64,000 nucleotides of DNA from Methylobacter sp. (GCA_028716975.1 JAQUOU010000012.1:44501-108500), one strand, 5' to 3'; shown: positions 51,808 to 62,371, counted from the stretch's first letter. The notes: generated by a model not told the origin, from the sequence alone. Made by a program: numbers and translations.

Positions 51808-53386
51808 TACCTTTACCTATCATGTGAAGAAGTCGTCAAATGATCAAACACATACGACTGTTCATTCCTTGATAACACAGGAGCGGACTCAGAAACTTGA
51901 ATTATTAATTCATCTGATTTCAAATCTAACACAAACTCTGGTCGTCTGCGGGCCGAAAGGAATCGGTAAAACGACGCTACTGAAAGTTTTGCAGGAACGT
52001 GAGGTGACGTCATGGTTTTATTGCCCGATACAGGGTAATGCTGAGCTAAGTTTTGAAGAGATTCAGGCGAACATAGCCAGAGTCGTCAATCAGACTGAAT
52101 CTTACAAACAGGATCAATCTCTGACCAGGATTTTTGGTCAGTTGACAAGCCAAAATAAAAAAATAGTTTTAATAATTGATGACGCAGGCGATTTAGTTCC
52201 CGGCCTGATAACGGCCATTACTCAATATGCGGCGGCAAATCCTGTTTTAAGAGTGATTTTTGTTTTAACTCATGATGAATTATATGTAAAAAACCGATCA
52301 GATCAGACTATTGATGATTGCCATTTAATTGAAATTCCGCCCTTCTCAGAAAAGCAATGCGGTGAATTCTTACAGCATTTATCGACGCAGCCTGGGTCGC
52401 ATGTGTCGCTAAATGCAATTAATGAAAGCACGGTGGAAAATATCTATCGGGAAACCCACGGCGTCCCGGGAAGAATTATCTCTGAATTAGCCGGTTTGAC
52501 TGATAATAAACCTGGCGAAAATTCGATTCGGTTTCTTGGAACTGCCGTCGCCGTATTGGTTGCTATAACACTTGGCTTTCAGTGGTTTTCTTCTGCAAAA
52601 AATCCTGATAAAGAAAAAATAACACCGGTTGCAGTTGATCAGAAAGTGCTCAATGTCGAGTCCGCGCAACCACAGCTAATTTCCCCGCCTGCATTAGCCT
52701 TAATTAATCCGGGTGAGCAACCTGTGGAGATTACTCATGAAACGCCGCTTCCAGAGCGGAAGCCCGGTAATACCGATGATTCAGAGCACTATGAAGTAGA
52801 TGATGCCATTGATAACTCGATCGGTTTAAAACCGTTACCAATCACTAAAAATAAGCCCGGGACGGTAAATATGATTGCCATTGATCAGGATATCAAGAAT
52901 AGGTTACATAAAAACGATATTGAGTCGAAAGCTGCTGAGTCCTTGATTATTGACAAAGAGAAGCCAGGGCAAGCCGATTTAAATCATGCGGTCAATAAGG
53001 TAGAGCCATCCGAACCTGAAAAGCCTGAAATAATCCAGCCGCAGCAAAAACCGGTAAAAGATAGTGCAGTCCCTGAAGAGGAACCAATAAAACCTGCAAT
53101 TGCTGAAAGTGAGGGCAGGCGATGGCTGATGACGCAGCCCGCTGAGAATTACACGCTGCAACTTATGGTGTTATCAAAACCCCAGTCGATAACGGATTTA
53201 CTAAAAAAATATCAACTGTCAGGGAAAGACATTAGAACTATCAAGACAGTAAGTAACGGCAAGGAAAGATTAATTGTGTTTTATGGCTCGTTTGCCAGTT
53301 CCACTCTGGCCAATAAAGCCCGGCAGTCTTTGCCCCCTGAATTCCAGAATTCATATCCCAGAAAAATTAATGCGATGAAACAATAG
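51794..53386 (+). CDS. damX: DamX-like protein with AAA and SPOR domains
   Basis: A 530-residue protein: N-terminal AAA ATPase (Walker [10 protein letters not shown] ~52-60; [11 protein letters not shown]), single membrane helix (~245-263, [17 protein letters not shown]), a disordered Pro/Glu/Lys periplasmic region, and a SPOR domain at the C-terminus (~450-528, [20 protein letters not shown]). SPOR domains bind denuded glycan at the division septum. E. coli DamX lacks this complete ATPase motif, so this is the longer form found in other gammaproteobacteria. It follows aroB as in E. coli; dam does not follow, hemE does. Confidence 0.88.
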   Translation: MAEHDTFTYHVKKSSNDQTHTTVHSLITQERTQKLELLIHLISNLTQTLVVCGPKGIGKTTLLKVLQEREVTSWFYCPIQGNAELSFEEIQANIARVVNQTESYKQDQSLTRIFGQLTSQNKKIVLIIDDAGDLVPGLITAITQYAAANPVLRVIFVLTHDELYVKNRSDQTIDDCHLIEIPPFSEKQCGEFLQHLSTQPGSHVSLNAINESTVENIYRETHGVPGRIISELAGLTDNKPGENSIRFLGTAVAVLVAITLGFQWFSSAKNPDKEKITPVAVDQKVLNVESAQPQLISPPALALINPGEQPVEITHETPLPERKPGNTDDSEHYEVDDAIDNSIGLKPLPITKNKPGTVNMIAIDQDIKNRLHKNDIESKAAESLIIDKEKPGQADLNHAVNKVEPSEPEKPEIIQPQQKPVKDSAVPEEEPIKPAIAESEGRRWLMTQPAENYTLQLMVLSKPQSITDLLKKYQLSGKDIRTIKTVSNGKERLIVFYGSFASSTLANKARQSLPPEFQNSYPRKINAMKQ

Positions 53387-53497
53387 TAAAATCAAAAGGG
53401 TATAATTGCCATCAGTCTAATATGTATTGATGGTACTCGTTCAAAATGGAAGACATTAATGGTCAATACACTATCTTAATTATTAATAATCAAAGTA

Positions 53498-54562
53498 ATG
53501 GTATTAAAAAACGACACCTTCATTAGAGCTCTTTTAAAACAACCGGTTGAGCGAACGCCGGTATGGATGATGCGGCAGGCGGGAAGATATTTGCCGGAAT
53601 ATAGAAAAGTCAGAGAGCAGGCGGGCAGTTTTTTAAAGCTGTGCACTAATCCGGAGCTCGCCTGTGAAGTGACAATGCAGCCATTGCGGCGCTTTGATTT
53701 TGATGCGGCAATTCTGTTTTCGGATATTTTGACTATTCCGGATGCAATGGGTTTGGGGCTTAATTTTACCGAAGGAGAAGGCCCTAAATTTGAAAACCCA
53801 GTGCGCACGGTTGCGGATATCAATAAACTGCCGGTTCCTGACCCGGAAACAGATTTACGTTATGTAATGGATGCAGTCCGGTTAATCAGAAAAACCTTGC
53901 AGGGCAGCGTGCCGTTAATCGGTTTTTCCGGAAGCCCCTGGACGCTGGCGACTTATATGGTTGAGGGAGGCGGCAGCAAGATTTTTCAAAAAGTGAAAGG
54001 CTTGATGTATGAGCAGCCACTGCTAATGCATGTCATGCTGAATAAACTGGCTCAATCGGTAGCGGCTTATTTAAATGCCCAGATTGAGGCGGGCGCTCAG
54101 GCTGTCATGTTATTTGATACCTGGGGCGGAATGCTGACATCCGAAGACTACAGCGAATTTTCTTTATATTATGCCCGGCAGGTCAGGGCATTACTTAAAA
54201 CACATGTAGACGGGCAGCGGATTCCCAGCATTCTGTTCACCAAAGGCGGCGGACTCTGGCTGGAAGAAATGGCCGGTGCAGGCTATGATGCATTGGGTCT
54301 GGATTGGCAGACGGATATAGAGCGAGCTCGCGCAAGAGTCGGTGATCAGGTTGCTTTACAGGGCAATATGGATCCTGTTTCCCTTTATGCCCAGCCTGAA
54401 ATAATCACTGAAAAAGTGAAGTCCATTTTGCATAAATACGGCTCAGGATCCGGTCATGTATTTAATTTGGGCCACGGTATCCTGCCTAATATTAATCCTG
54501 ATCATGTTAAAGCGATGGTTGATGCCGTGCATAAATACAGTCCGGCATATCATCAATCTTAA
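53498..54562 (+). CDS. hemE: Uroporphyrinogen decarboxylase
   Basis: A 354-residue haem-pathway enzyme that removes four carboxyl groups from uroporphyrinogen III. Signature 1 is [17 protein letters not shown] and signature 2 region is [18 protein letters not shown], with the catalytic Asp in [15 protein letters not shown]. Full length. Located 111 bases after damX. Confidence 0.97.
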   Translation: MVLKNDTFIRALLKQPVERTPVWMMRQAGRYLPEYRKVREQAGSFLKLCTNPELACEVTMQPLRRFDFDAAILFSDILTIPDAMGLGLNFTEGEGPKFENPVRTVADINKLPVPDPETDLRYVMDAVRLIRKTLQGSVPLIGFSGSPWTLATYMVEGGGSKIFQKVKGLMYEQPLLMHVMLNKLAQSVAAYLNAQIEAGAQAVMLFDTWGGMLTSEDYSEFSLYYARQVRALLKTHVDGQRIPSILFTKGGGLWLEEMAGAGYDALGLDWQTDIERARARVGDQVALQGNMDPVSLYAQPEIITEKVKSILHKYGSGSGHVFNLGHGILPNINPDHVKAMVDAVHKYSPAYHQS

Positions 54563-54590
54563 ACTATGAGTAATTCAAACGAGGTAGTAC

Positions 54591-55052
54591 ATGAAAATAT
54601 TAAAGTTTCTGGCAATAAGTTTACTTATTGTAAATACCGGCGTAAATGCTGAAAGTATTAACGCGGCAAAGCCTGTTGATATTGTTGTATACAGAAGTCC
54701 AACGTGCGGTTGTTGCGGAAAGTGGCTGGAGCATTTGAAAGAAAATAACTTTAATGTAAAAGACATTGTTACCAACGATGTCGACGCAGTAAAGAATAAA
54801 TACGGCGTTTCAAAAGCAATGGCTTCCTGTCATACCGCGATAGTCGGGAATTATCTGATTGAAGGACATGTACCCGCGACGGATATTATTTCTCTGTTGA
54901 AGGCCAAACCGCATGTAGTTGGTCTGGCTGTTCCCGCTATGCCGGCCGGTACGCCGGGTATGGAGATGGGACGCCGAAAAGATGACTATAATGTTATGAG
55001 TTTTGACAAAGAAAATCATTATCAGGTCTTTAATAGTTATAAAGGTAACTGA
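54591..55052 (+). CDS. DUF411 periplasmic metal-binding protein
   Basis: A 153-residue secreted protein: signal peptide MKILKFLAISLLIVNTGVNA and the DUF411 domain with YRSPTCGCCGKWLEHLKEN, CHTAIVGNYLIEGHVPA, and LAVPAMPAGTPGMEMG. The CGCC cluster, the later Cys-His (SCHTAI) and a Met-rich tail suit copper binding; many members are annotated as CopG-like metal-binding proteins next to copper resistance genes, though none is adjacent here. It follows hemE closely and may be cotranscribed. Confidence 0.87.
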   Translation: MKILKFLAISLLIVNTGVNAESINAAKPVDIVVYRSPTCGCCGKWLEHLKENNFNVKDIVTNDVDAVKNKYGVSKAMASCHTAIVGNYLIEGHVPATDIISLLKAKPHVVGLAVPAMPAGTPGMEMGRRKDDYNVMSFDKENHYQVFNSYKGN

Positions 55053-55124
55053 TGAATCCCCGTATCATGTAGGCAAATGCTACAAAAACAAAACCATCAA
55101 TATTAATGGCTGAAAACAGCCGTT

Positions 55125-55721
55125 TTAAGTGTTTAATTTGCTAATCTGGCTGTCATGTAATTTGCTTAAGGTTGAAATTGCTGTGATGGCGCCAATTAAA
55201 GCATAAGCCATGTCTGACTGGGTATCCCATATATAGCCCTGAGTTCCTAAAAATGCTTCCGCAGCTTCTTTACTAAATAGTGCCACCACCCATTCAATTA
55301 GCTCGTAAAAAGCGCTAATTGCTAAACAAATACAAATAATAAAAAAATTAAGCCAGTTAATATTTTTTAGAACCTGATTTCTAAGGATAATTTCTCTCGC
55401 AACTATAGCCGGCACAAAGCCTTGTGCAAAATGGCCGATTTTATCGTAATTATTGCGTTCTAAATTAAATGCTTCTTTTAAACAGTTGAACAGGGGAACT
55501 TCAGCATAGGTGTAGTGCCCTCCTATCATTAAGATAATGCTCAGGATCAAAATCAGGATATAAGCCAGGCTGGTCAATGGAAATCGCTGTCGCGTCGCGA
55601 TAAGAACGATCAAAGCAATTAAGGCAGGTGCGGTCTCCAGTACCCAGGTCAAGTAATCTTTTGGATTTATGACTGACCACACAAGTACCAAAACAAATAT
55701 TCCCAGCCATATTTTATTCAT
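55125..55721 (-). CDS. DUF2238/YjdF-type membrane protein
   Basis: A 198-residue integral membrane protein with about six hydrophobic segments. Motifs typical of the family are YDKIGHFAQGFVPAIVAREI and FYELIEWVVALFSKEAAEAF followed by GYIWDTQSDMAYALIGA. I start it at the ATG at 55721 (MNKIWLGIF) rather than at the TTG eight codons upstream. Family function is unknown. It stands alone on the minus strand, with a small hairpin GGCTG-aaaa-CAGCC at 55108-55121 just beyond its stop. Confidence 0.82.
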   Translation of the reverse strand: MNKIWLGIFVLVLVWSVINPKDYLTWVLETAPALIALIVLIATRQRFPLTSLAYILILILSIILMIGGHYTYAEVPLFNCLKEAFNLERNNYDKIGHFAQGFVPAIVAREIILRNQVLKNINWLNFFIICICLAISAFYELIEWVVALFSKEAAEAFLGTQGYIWDTQSDMAYALIGAITAISTLSKLHDSQISKLNT

Positions 55722-55745
55722 CAATGGAACCTTTATCAGCCTCAA

Positions 55746-56048
55746 TTAATTAAAATCATTGGTAATATTTATTACCTATTGGATTGATTTTAAAGATTTT
55801 ACAGTAGATGCTGAATTAAATTTAAAATCAATTTATATAAGAGGATATTTATCCTGATTTTTCAGCAGGAGAATTGGATAATGTTAGAATAGCTCAGCTG
55901 TATTTGTTGAAATAAAAATATTCCTTTAAAAAAACAAAACCAACATACTCTGCGAATTGAAAGTTAATATAATTGATATGTTCTTGACGCTGAATCAAGT
56001 ATTTTTAATAATCTACCGCTTAACCCTACAAGGAAAGGAGCTTGTCGC
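55746..56048. other. AT-rich intergenic stretch
   Basis: Divergent promoter region between the DUF2238 gene and the membrane-protein gene at 56049. It is AT-rich with no repeat or open frame that I can support; a good ribosome-binding site (AAGGAAAGGAG) precedes the 56049 start. Confidence 0.5.
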
Positions 56049-56576
56049 ATGTCAGAAGACAGCCTGATTATCCCCAAAAAAAGATTTCATATTGAAGAAG
56101 CCCTTTTAACTTTACTGCTTATCTTGTCGCTGGTAGGTATTGGAATTACCGATTTTTCTCCCGCTGACGGTTATGGATACTGGATTATTATGGTGTTCGT
56201 TTTTGCTTTGTTTTCAATCATTATTGGTTGGCGGCAATCGAAACATCGTTCGGTTGATTTTAAGAAAATATTACGTGAACAATCGATACACTGGTCCACA
56301 TCGTTATTGATAGTCGGTGGCGCATTTTTGATACAAAAATCAGGCCGCATTGAATCTGATGATATTGGGCTTGTCATTTTGCTGATTTTATCACTATCCA
56401 CTATCCTGGATGGCTTGCGTGTAGGGTGGCGTTTTAGTGTGGTCGGGATATTTCTTGGAGTTTCTGCCGTCATAGCCGTCTATACCGAACATTTTCTTTG
56501 GATAGAGCTCCTAATTGCCCTTCTTATAGTTCTGACAACAATTATATGGGAGATCTGGCAGGCAAAAAAAGCTTAA
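56049..56576 (+). CDS. Unrecognised four- to five-helix membrane protein
   Basis: A 175-residue inner-membrane protein with hydrophobic segments at roughly residues 20-34 (LLTLLLILSLVGIGI), 44-60, 80-95, 103-120 and 130-165, a conserved-looking SKHRSVDFKKILREQSIHWS cytoplasmic loop, and a Lys-rich end. The ribosome-binding site is strong. aroE starts two bases after its stop, so the two are translationally linked, but I see no functional tie. Confidence 0.7.
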   Translation: MSEDSLIIPKKRFHIEEALLTLLLILSLVGIGITDFSPADGYGYWIIMVFVFALFSIIIGWRQSKHRSVDFKKILREQSIHWSTSLLIVGGAFLIQKSGRIESDDIGLVILLILSLSTILDGLRVGWRFSVVGIFLGVSAVIAVYTEHFLWIELLIALLIVLTTIIWEIWQAKKA

Positions 56577-56578
56577 TA

Positions 56579-57421
56579 ATGAATTTAAAAGATCGTTATG
56601 CCGTTTTTGGGCAACCCATTGCTCATAGCAAGTCACCTGTAATTCACCAGATTTTTGCCCGGCAAACCGGCCAATCTCTGGAATACACGGCCCAAGAAGT
56701 TCCTGCTGAATTATTTTCAACAGCCGCTAAAATATTTTTTTCCCAAGGCGGCAAGGGTCTGAATTGTACGGTGCCACTGAAAGAACTCGCCTGGGCTTTT
56801 GCTGACCATAAAACCGGCCGCGCCCAACTGAGTAAAGCGGCCAATACGCTCTCTGTACAGGCGGACGGCTCTATTCTGGGCGATAATACGGATGGTTGCG
56901 GTTTAGTAAGAGATTTAATCATCAATCAGGCAGTAACATTAAAAGGAACCCGGATTTTAATTCTGGGAGCCGGAGGGGCAAGCCGAGGAATCCTAGCTCC
57001 TCTCCTTGAACAATCACCGCAATCCATAGTCATCGCTAATCGCACTGTTTATAAAGCTATTAGTCTAGCCGACGAATTTCAAGGCAAAGGTTCTATTACC
57101 GGCTGTGGATTTAACGACTTAAGTCATTCACAATTTGACCTGATTTTAAACGCAACCTCCGCCAGTTTAAGCGACCGGTTACCTCCGCTGGAAGCAGGCT
57201 TACTGGCCGAAAATGGCATTTGTTATGACCTCGCTTACGGCGATACACCGACTCCTTTTGTGCGCTGGGGATGGGAAAATCATGCTTTTAAAAGCCTGGA
57301 TGGGCTTGGGATGCTGGTAGAACAGGCGGCGGAAGCTTTTTTTATCTGGCGTGGCGTCCGTCCTGAAACCCGGCCGGTTATTGAACTGCTAAATTTAGAA
57401 AGACGTAAAAATCAAGACTAA
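56579..57421 (+). CDS. aroE: Shikimate dehydrogenase
   Basis: A 280-residue NADPH enzyme reducing 3-dehydroshikimate. The start MNLKDRYAVFGQPIAHSKSP is the true one; a frame extending 27 codons upstream lies inside the preceding gene. Substrate-site SKSP, catalytic Lys in NCTVPLKELAWAF, Asp in GDNTDGCGLVRD, and dinucleotide motif LILGAGGASRGIL are present. It begins two bases after the membrane-protein stop. Confidence 0.95.
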   Translation: MNLKDRYAVFGQPIAHSKSPVIHQIFARQTGQSLEYTAQEVPAELFSTAAKIFFSQGGKGLNCTVPLKELAWAFADHKTGRAQLSKAANTLSVQADGSILGDNTDGCGLVRDLIINQAVTLKGTRILILGAGGASRGILAPLLEQSPQSIVIANRTVYKAISLADEFQGKGSITGCGFNDLSHSQFDLILNATSASLSDRLPPLEAGLLAENGICYDLAYGDTPTPFVRWGWENHAFKSLDGLGMLVEQAAEAFFIWRGVRPETRPVIELLNLERRKNQD

Positions 57422-57439
57422 AAATGAAAATTCAGCTTT

Positions 57440-57979
57440 TCATTTATTGCCTTGCTTCAGGTATTCATTTTTCAAAATAATATAATGCTGATAAGAATAT
57501 TCCAGGAATTCTTTTTCGGATTCTGTTAAAGATCTTGCCTGCCTGGCGGGCGAGCCTATATAAAGATGGCCGCTATCCAGCTTTTTTCCCGGCGGCACCA
57601 GCGCACCTGCCCCCAGCATTACATAATCCTCAAGAACAGCATCATCCAAAATAATCGCCCCAATTCCAATTAAACAGTAATCGCCTATTGTGCAGGCATG
57701 TACTACTGCTCTGTGGCCGATAGTCACGCCTTTTCCTATCGTTAAAGGATAACCCCTGTCCGTAAATTTGCCGTAATGAGTCACATGCAAAATGGAACCA
57801 TCCTGAACATTGGTTCCATCGCCAATTTTTATGCTTTCAACATCGCCTCTAATAACGGTTGTAGGCCATATGGACACGTCATCCCCTACAGTGACATCCC
57901 CTATGACCACGGCCGTGTCATCGATATAAACCGACTTGCCGATTTTGGGCTGTATATTATTAAAACTTCTTATAGGCAT
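57440..57979 (-). CDS. yrdA: Gamma-class carbonic anhydrase-like hexapeptide protein (YrdA-like)
   Basis: A 179-residue left-handed beta-helix protein with repeated hexapeptides (VIGDVTVGDDVSIWPTTVIR, YCLIGIGAIILDDAVLEDYV). The three zinc-ligand His positions are recognisable in ILHVTHYGK, IGHRAVVHAC; the family is homologous to CamA-type carbonic anhydrase, but YrdA-type proteins are often inactive or of unknown activity. Convergent with aroE (18 bases between stops), a neighbour pair also found in other gammaproteobacteria. Confidence 0.88.
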   Translation of the reverse strand: MPIRSFNNIQPKIGKSVYIDDTAVVIGDVTVGDDVSIWPTTVIRGDVESIKIGDGTNVQDGSILHVTHYGKFTDRGYPLTIGKGVTIGHRAVVHACTIGDYCLIGIGAIILDDAVLEDYVMLGAGALVPPGKKLDSGHLYIGSPARQARSLTESEKEFLEYSYQHYIILKNEYLKQGNK

Positions 57980-58098
57980 GGCGCCCTCTTAATTTATATT
58001 TATCGGGTAAAAATATTAAACGTTGCTTGGTTTGTAGTTTTCCGAACTGTTTGATTTTAGGCAAGCCGAAAAATTCAAAACAGCATCGCTTCTTAAAT

Positions 58099-58533
58099 TC
58101 ATTGCTCAATTTTATGCGTAGCCAAGGCTACTCCGGCCTGTTGATAACGACGGTAACGGTTTCTGCCTGCTTCTTTAGTTTCTTCGCTGTTATCCAGTAT
58201 TTCCAGGATACGCTCGGCCAGCTCAAAATCCTGCGGATATTGGGAAGACAGGTTAATCAGTGTTTTTTGCCAGTTTTGCGGGGCATTCAAGGAACCTATT
58301 AAAACAACTTTTTCAACAGCGGGTGTTTCGCCTGTATATTGTTGATGCGGGATAAAGCTGCCTGCTCTGAAAGTCCAGAGCAGGTCATCGATGATTTGGC
58401 TTTGTTCATCGGAGCCGGTTAGTACGTAACAGAAATGGCCGCTACGGTAGGCTTTTTCTATAAGTTTGCAGGCAAATAGATACCGATCGTTTATTGATTG
58501 AGACTGTAGTACATAAAAAGTGACTTCAGGCAT
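58099..58533 (-). CDS. holC: DNA polymerase III chi subunit
   Basis: A 144-residue protein starting MPEVTFYVLQSQSINDRYLF with CKLIEKAYRSGHFCYVLTGS, DDLLWTFRAGSFIPHQ and NLSSQYPQDFELAERILEI. HolC links the clamp loader to SSB. The C-terminus is complete. It overlaps the pepA stop by eight bases, as in many gammaproteobacteria. Confidence 0.94.
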   Translation of the reverse strand: MPEVTFYVLQSQSINDRYLFACKLIEKAYRSGHFCYVLTGSDEQSQIIDDLLWTFRAGSFIPHQQYTGETPAVEKVVLIGSLNAPQNWQKTLINLSSQYPQDFELAERILEILDNSEETKEAGRNRYRRYQQAGVALATHKIEQ

Positions 58534-60013
58534 TCGCTCGGTTAATCAGATATTGACTTAATAAGGGAACAGGACGTCCTGTCGCACCTTTGGTTTGGCC
58601 GGTACGCCACGCAGTACCGGCGATATCCAGATGAGCCCAACGGTAATTTTCCGCAAAACTCGATAAAAAACAGGCGGCGGTTATAGTACCGGCATCTTTA
58701 CCACCGATATTAGCCATGTCTGCAAAATTGGATTTGAGCAGCTCCTGGTATTCTTCCCATAGCGGTAAGCGCCAGATGCTGTCATGGGCTGTTTCACCGG
58801 CCGCAAGCAGATCACTGCATAAAGCATCATCATTGCCGAGCAGGCCGCTGGCGACGCGGCCTAAAGCGACCAGGCAAGCACCCGTCAGGGTAGCCAGATC
58901 TATAACTACCTCGGGGTTGAATTTTTCCGCATAAGTTAAGGTATCGCAAAGAATCAAGCGGCCTTCAGCATCGGTATTTAAGATCTCAATAGTTTTACCG
59001 GACATGCTGGTGACAATATCGCCGGGTTTATTGGCATCGCCATCGGGCATATTTTCTGATGAAGGAATTAGGCCGACAATATTCAAGGGCAATTGCATTG
59101 TTGCCGCGGCCAGTAAGGTTCCCAATACGGCGGCGCCACCGCACATGTCATATTTCATTTCATCCATGCCCAGGCCAGGCTTTAATGAAATACCTCCGGC
59201 GTCAAAAGTCAGGCCTTTGCCGATTAACACGATAGGCTTGCTGTTTTTTTCGCCGCCTTGATAATCAAGCGTGATCAATTTGGCCGGCTGACGACTGCCC
59301 CGCGAGACTGAAAGGAAAGAACCCATGCCTAATGCCGCCATATCGGCTTCTTCGAGAATTGTAACAGTAAGTTTTTCGTATTTTTTACCCAGCTCAATAG
59401 CTTGTCCGGCAAGATAGGTAGGGGTACAAATATTACCGGGCAAATCGGCAAGGAGTTTGGTCAGGTTTATACCCTCGGCAATAGCCTGTCCTTGTGCCAA
59501 ACCAGCTTGCGATGAGGCAATTTCACTTTCCGGCGCTATAATAGATATTTTCTGAAGCTTGCTTTCGGTGTCTTTATCCGATTTTTGTGCTGTAAATTGA
59601 TAAATAGCATCATTAAAGACTTCGATGATTTGCCGGGTTTTCCATTGCCAGTCGCCGGCTATGACCTCACATTCGGCTAAGCTGCAGGCGACTGATTTTA
59701 TTTGCGGTTTTTTAAGGCTATTGATGGCGGCAAAGAGAGCTTTTCTGTAGTTTTTACCGGACAAAAGGTCTTTTTTGCCAAGGCCGACCAGCAAAATACT
59801 TTCAATACGACTGTCAGGGATAACGTTTATTAACACTGTTTCGCCATTTTTTCCGCTAATGTCGCCACGGCTAACAATTTTGCTGATCATTCCGTGGGTG
59901 CTGTTATCGAGTGCTGTTGCGGATGGACTGAATTGATGATCTTCGTAAATACCAACAATAATACAATCACATTGCAGTGTTTCTAAGGGGGCGCTTTCTA
60001 TAGAATAGTCCAT
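58526..60013 (-). CDS. pepA: Leucyl aminopeptidase PepA
   Basis: A 495-residue M17 aminopeptidase that also binds DNA in E. coli. The start is the ATG at 60013 (MDYSIESAPLETLQCDCII), giving the usual length; a longer frame upstream is AT-rich and unlike the family. The C-terminal catalytic domain has KGLTFDAGGISLKPG, MKYDMCGGAAVLG and the signature NTDAEGRLILCDTL. Divergent from lptF, so the 118-base gap should hold both promoters. Confidence 0.95.
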   Translation of the reverse strand: MDYSIESAPLETLQCDCIIVGIYEDHQFSPSATALDNSTHGMISKIVSRGDISGKNGETVLINVIPDSRIESILLVGLGKKDLLSGKNYRKALFAAINSLKKPQIKSVACSLAECEVIAGDWQWKTRQIIEVFNDAIYQFTAQKSDKDTESKLQKISIIAPESEIASSQAGLAQGQAIAEGINLTKLLADLPGNICTPTYLAGQAIELGKKYEKLTVTILEEADMAALGMGSFLSVSRGSRQPAKLITLDYQGGEKNSKPIVLIGKGLTFDAGGISLKPGLGMDEMKYDMCGGAAVLGTLLAAATMQLPLNIVGLIPSSENMPDGDANKPGDIVTSMSGKTIEILNTDAEGRLILCDTLTYAEKFNPEVVIDLATLTGACLVALGRVASGLLGNDDALCSDLLAAGETAHDSIWRLPLWEEYQELLKSNFADMANIGGKDAGTITAACFLSSFAENYRWAHLDIAGTAWRTGQTKGATGRPVPLLSQYLINRANA

Positions 60014-60131
60014 AATTTTTATTGCTTGTTTACTGAGTAAAATCATTGCTGGGGGAATTATAAATAAGCACCCCGGAATGAGCTGTTTAAATTTAATTAT
60101 ACAACACAAATATTGATTTTAATTAGGGGAG

Positions 60132-61277
60132 ATGGGCTTGGAAGCAAATTGGCCGAAAGGCTATAAAACCGGACGGCGTCAACTGTTCACCGTCCTGGAT
60201 AAAATGATTATGCAAGATGTAATGAGAACTTTGCTGGCAGTATTGACGGTGATTGTGGTGATTATTGTCAGCCGGCAATTTATCAGGGTTCTGGATAAGG
60301 CGATTGAAGGGCAGGTATCAAATGAAACCTTGCTGACTATTCTGGGGTTAAAAATTATTGTCGCCAGTGTTTCTTTTTTGCCGGCGTCGCTCTTTATGAC
60401 AGTATTGATGGTGCTGGGAAGGATGTACAGAGATCAGGAAATGGCCGCAATTTCTTCAGCAGGGGGCGGTTCAGGGATAATTTACCGGGCGTTATTCTTG
60501 CTGATTTTCCCCTTAAGTGTGCTGGCGACGGGCCTATCCATGTATGTCGCGCCCTGGGCGGAAGCCAGGATAGAGCAGTTAATGCATGAGGATACTCAAT
60601 CCACAAACCTCAGGGGAATCGGTGCCGGCAAATTTAGTGAATATTATAGCGAGGGGGATGTGGTGGTCTATGTGGAAAACGTAAGTTCTGATAAAAAAAT
60701 GCATAAGGTATTTGTACAAAGCAGGCAATCCGGCAATTTGGCGATTGTCACCGCCGAAGAGGGTAAAGTGCAGGAATTAAATGACGGACGTTATATAGTC
60801 CTGGAGAATGGAGAGCGCATACAAGGGTTGCCGGGAAGCTTAAATTATGTAATTGAACAATTCGTGGAGTACGCAGTGAGGATTGAGGAAAAATCAGGGG
60901 TTATTGATTTTGACCGGGCCGCAGTACCTGCCGCCATACTATGGAAGTCCGGTTCCATACGCGATACTGCTGAATTGCAGCATCGGTTTTCTACCCCATT
61001 GGGATTAATATTGTTAAGTTTTATTGCAGTACCCTTAGCGCAGATTTCGCCGCGCGGAGGCGTTTACGGAAACATGCTCGTTGGTTTTTTAATCTATTTT
61101 AGCTATGGAAATCTTTCACGTGTCAGTGAGAGCTGGGTTATGAATGAGACCATTCCCGCCTGGCTTGGGGGTATAGGAGTAAATGTGCTGTTGTTATTGG
61201 CGGGTGGCATTTTATTGGCCAGATTTTATGGATGGACATGGATTATTTTGAAATTCAAGGAAAAGGTAGCAAGGTGA
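60132..61277 (+). CDS. lptF: LPS export permease LptF
   Basis: A 381-residue inner-membrane protein: three helices at each end around a periplasmic beta-jellyroll. Typical features are FLPASLFMTVLMVLGRMYRD and LGLILLSFIAVPLAQISPRG. With LptG and LptB it extracts LPS from the inner membrane. The ATG at 60132 is nearly on top of the AGGGGAG site, so the TTG at 60138, seven bases on, may be the real start. The stop overlaps the lptG start. Confidence 0.94.
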   Translation: MGLEANWPKGYKTGRRQLFTVLDKMIMQDVMRTLLAVLTVIVVIIVSRQFIRVLDKAIEGQVSNETLLTILGLKIIVASVSFLPASLFMTVLMVLGRMYRDQEMAAISSAGGGSGIIYRALFLLIFPLSVLATGLSMYVAPWAEARIEQLMHEDTQSTNLRGIGAGKFSEYYSEGDVVVYVENVSSDKKMHKVFVQSRQSGNLAIVTAEEGKVQELNDGRYIVLENGERIQGLPGSLNYVIEQFVEYAVRIEEKSGVIDFDRAAVPAAILWKSGSIRDTAELQHRFSTPLGLILLSFIAVPLAQISPRGGVYGNMLVGFLIYFSYGNLSRVSESWVMNETIPAWLGGIGVNVLLLLAGGILLARFYGWTWIILKFKEKVAR

Positions 61278-62341
61278 ATGTTTTAACCGGCTATATAGTC
61301 AAGGAGGTTTTAAAAGGGTCGTTTATTGCGCTTTTATTATTATTGACGTTATTTAATTTATTTACTTTTACTGATGAGTTAAAGGACTTGGGCAAGGGAC
61401 ATTATGGCCTAAGAGAGATTTTTTATTTTCTCGCCTTGACTTCGCCACGAGTTTTTTATGAGTTAGTGCCTTCGGCGGCATTGTTAGGCAGCCTGTTCAT
61501 ATTGGGGGCAATGGGTACTCATCATGAGCTGATTGCCATGCGGGCTGCGGGCTTATCCGTTTTTGGGATTATCAAGTCCGTGCTGCTGGCAGGGGTTATT
61601 TTGGCGCTTATTTCAATAATTGTTGGAGAATTTATCGCGCCATTAACTGAACGAAAGGCACAGGTTATTAAAGTCACTGCCCAGAATGTGCAGATTGTTA
61701 TGGGTACGCGCTACGGGCTGTGGCTGCGCGAAGGTAAAAACTTTATCAATGTCAGGCAGATAAATGATAACGGGAATTTGGCAGATATCAGTATTTATGA
61801 ATTAGATGATGAGCATCATATGCATCTGGCGAAGCATGCCGAGCAAGCAACTTATTTAGGAAAGCAGCAATGGAAGTTAACGCATATCAGTCAATCAGAA
61901 ATTTCTACACAGCAAATGGCAGCTAAATATCAGGATGAGCAGATTTGGAAATCTTCAATCGCCCCGGATCTGCTGAAAATTGTTGTGGTCAGTCCTGATG
62001 ACCTATCAATAGTCGACTTGGCCAAGTATATTGATTTTTTAAAGGAAAATCATCAAAAGTCCCACGTTTTTGAGCTGGCTTTTTGGGGGCGTCTGGTGAA
62101 TCCTCTCATTATTTTCGTAATGCTTCTGGTTTCAGCGCCGTTTGTTATCGGCGTTAAACGAGGCGTTAGCGTTGGCGGCAGGATGATGATAGGTATTGTC
62201 ATTGGGATGAGCTTTAATATAATCGACAAAATTGTCGGTCATGTCGGTTTAATTTATGAACTGAGTCCATCCCTGATGGCTATACTCCCAAGCGTGACAG
62301 TTTTAGTGCTGGCGCTGTTTACCGTGAGCCGGTTGCAGTAG
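61274..62341 (+). CDS. lptG: LPS export permease LptG
   Basis: A 355-residue partner of LptF with the same plan (VLTGYIVKEVLKGSFIALLL; LVSAPFVIGVKRGVSVGGR). I start it at the GTG at 61274, in a four-base GTGA overlap with the lptF stop; an ATG 14 codons earlier lies inside lptF and gives a tail unlike the family. Its stop is 30 bases from the convergent HDOD gene. Confidence 0.92.
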   Translation: MNVLTGYIVKEVLKGSFIALLLLLTLFNLFTFTDELKDLGKGHYGLREIFYFLALTSPRVFYELVPSAALLGSLFILGAMGTHHELIAMRAAGLSVFGIIKSVLLAGVILALISIIVGEFIAPLTERKAQVIKVTAQNVQIVMGTRYGLWLREGKNFINVRQINDNGNLADISIYELDDEHHMHLAKHAEQATYLGKQQWKLTHISQSEISTQQMAAKYQDEQIWKSSIAPDLLKIVVVSPDDLSIVDLAKYIDFLKENHQKSHVFELAFWGRLVNPLIIFVMLLVSAPFVIGVKRGVSVGGRMMIGIVIGMSFNIIDKIVGHVGLIYELSPSLMAILPSVTVLVLALFTVSRLQ

Positions 62342-62371
62342 CTAAAACAGCATTAAATCCTTAGCTTTACA

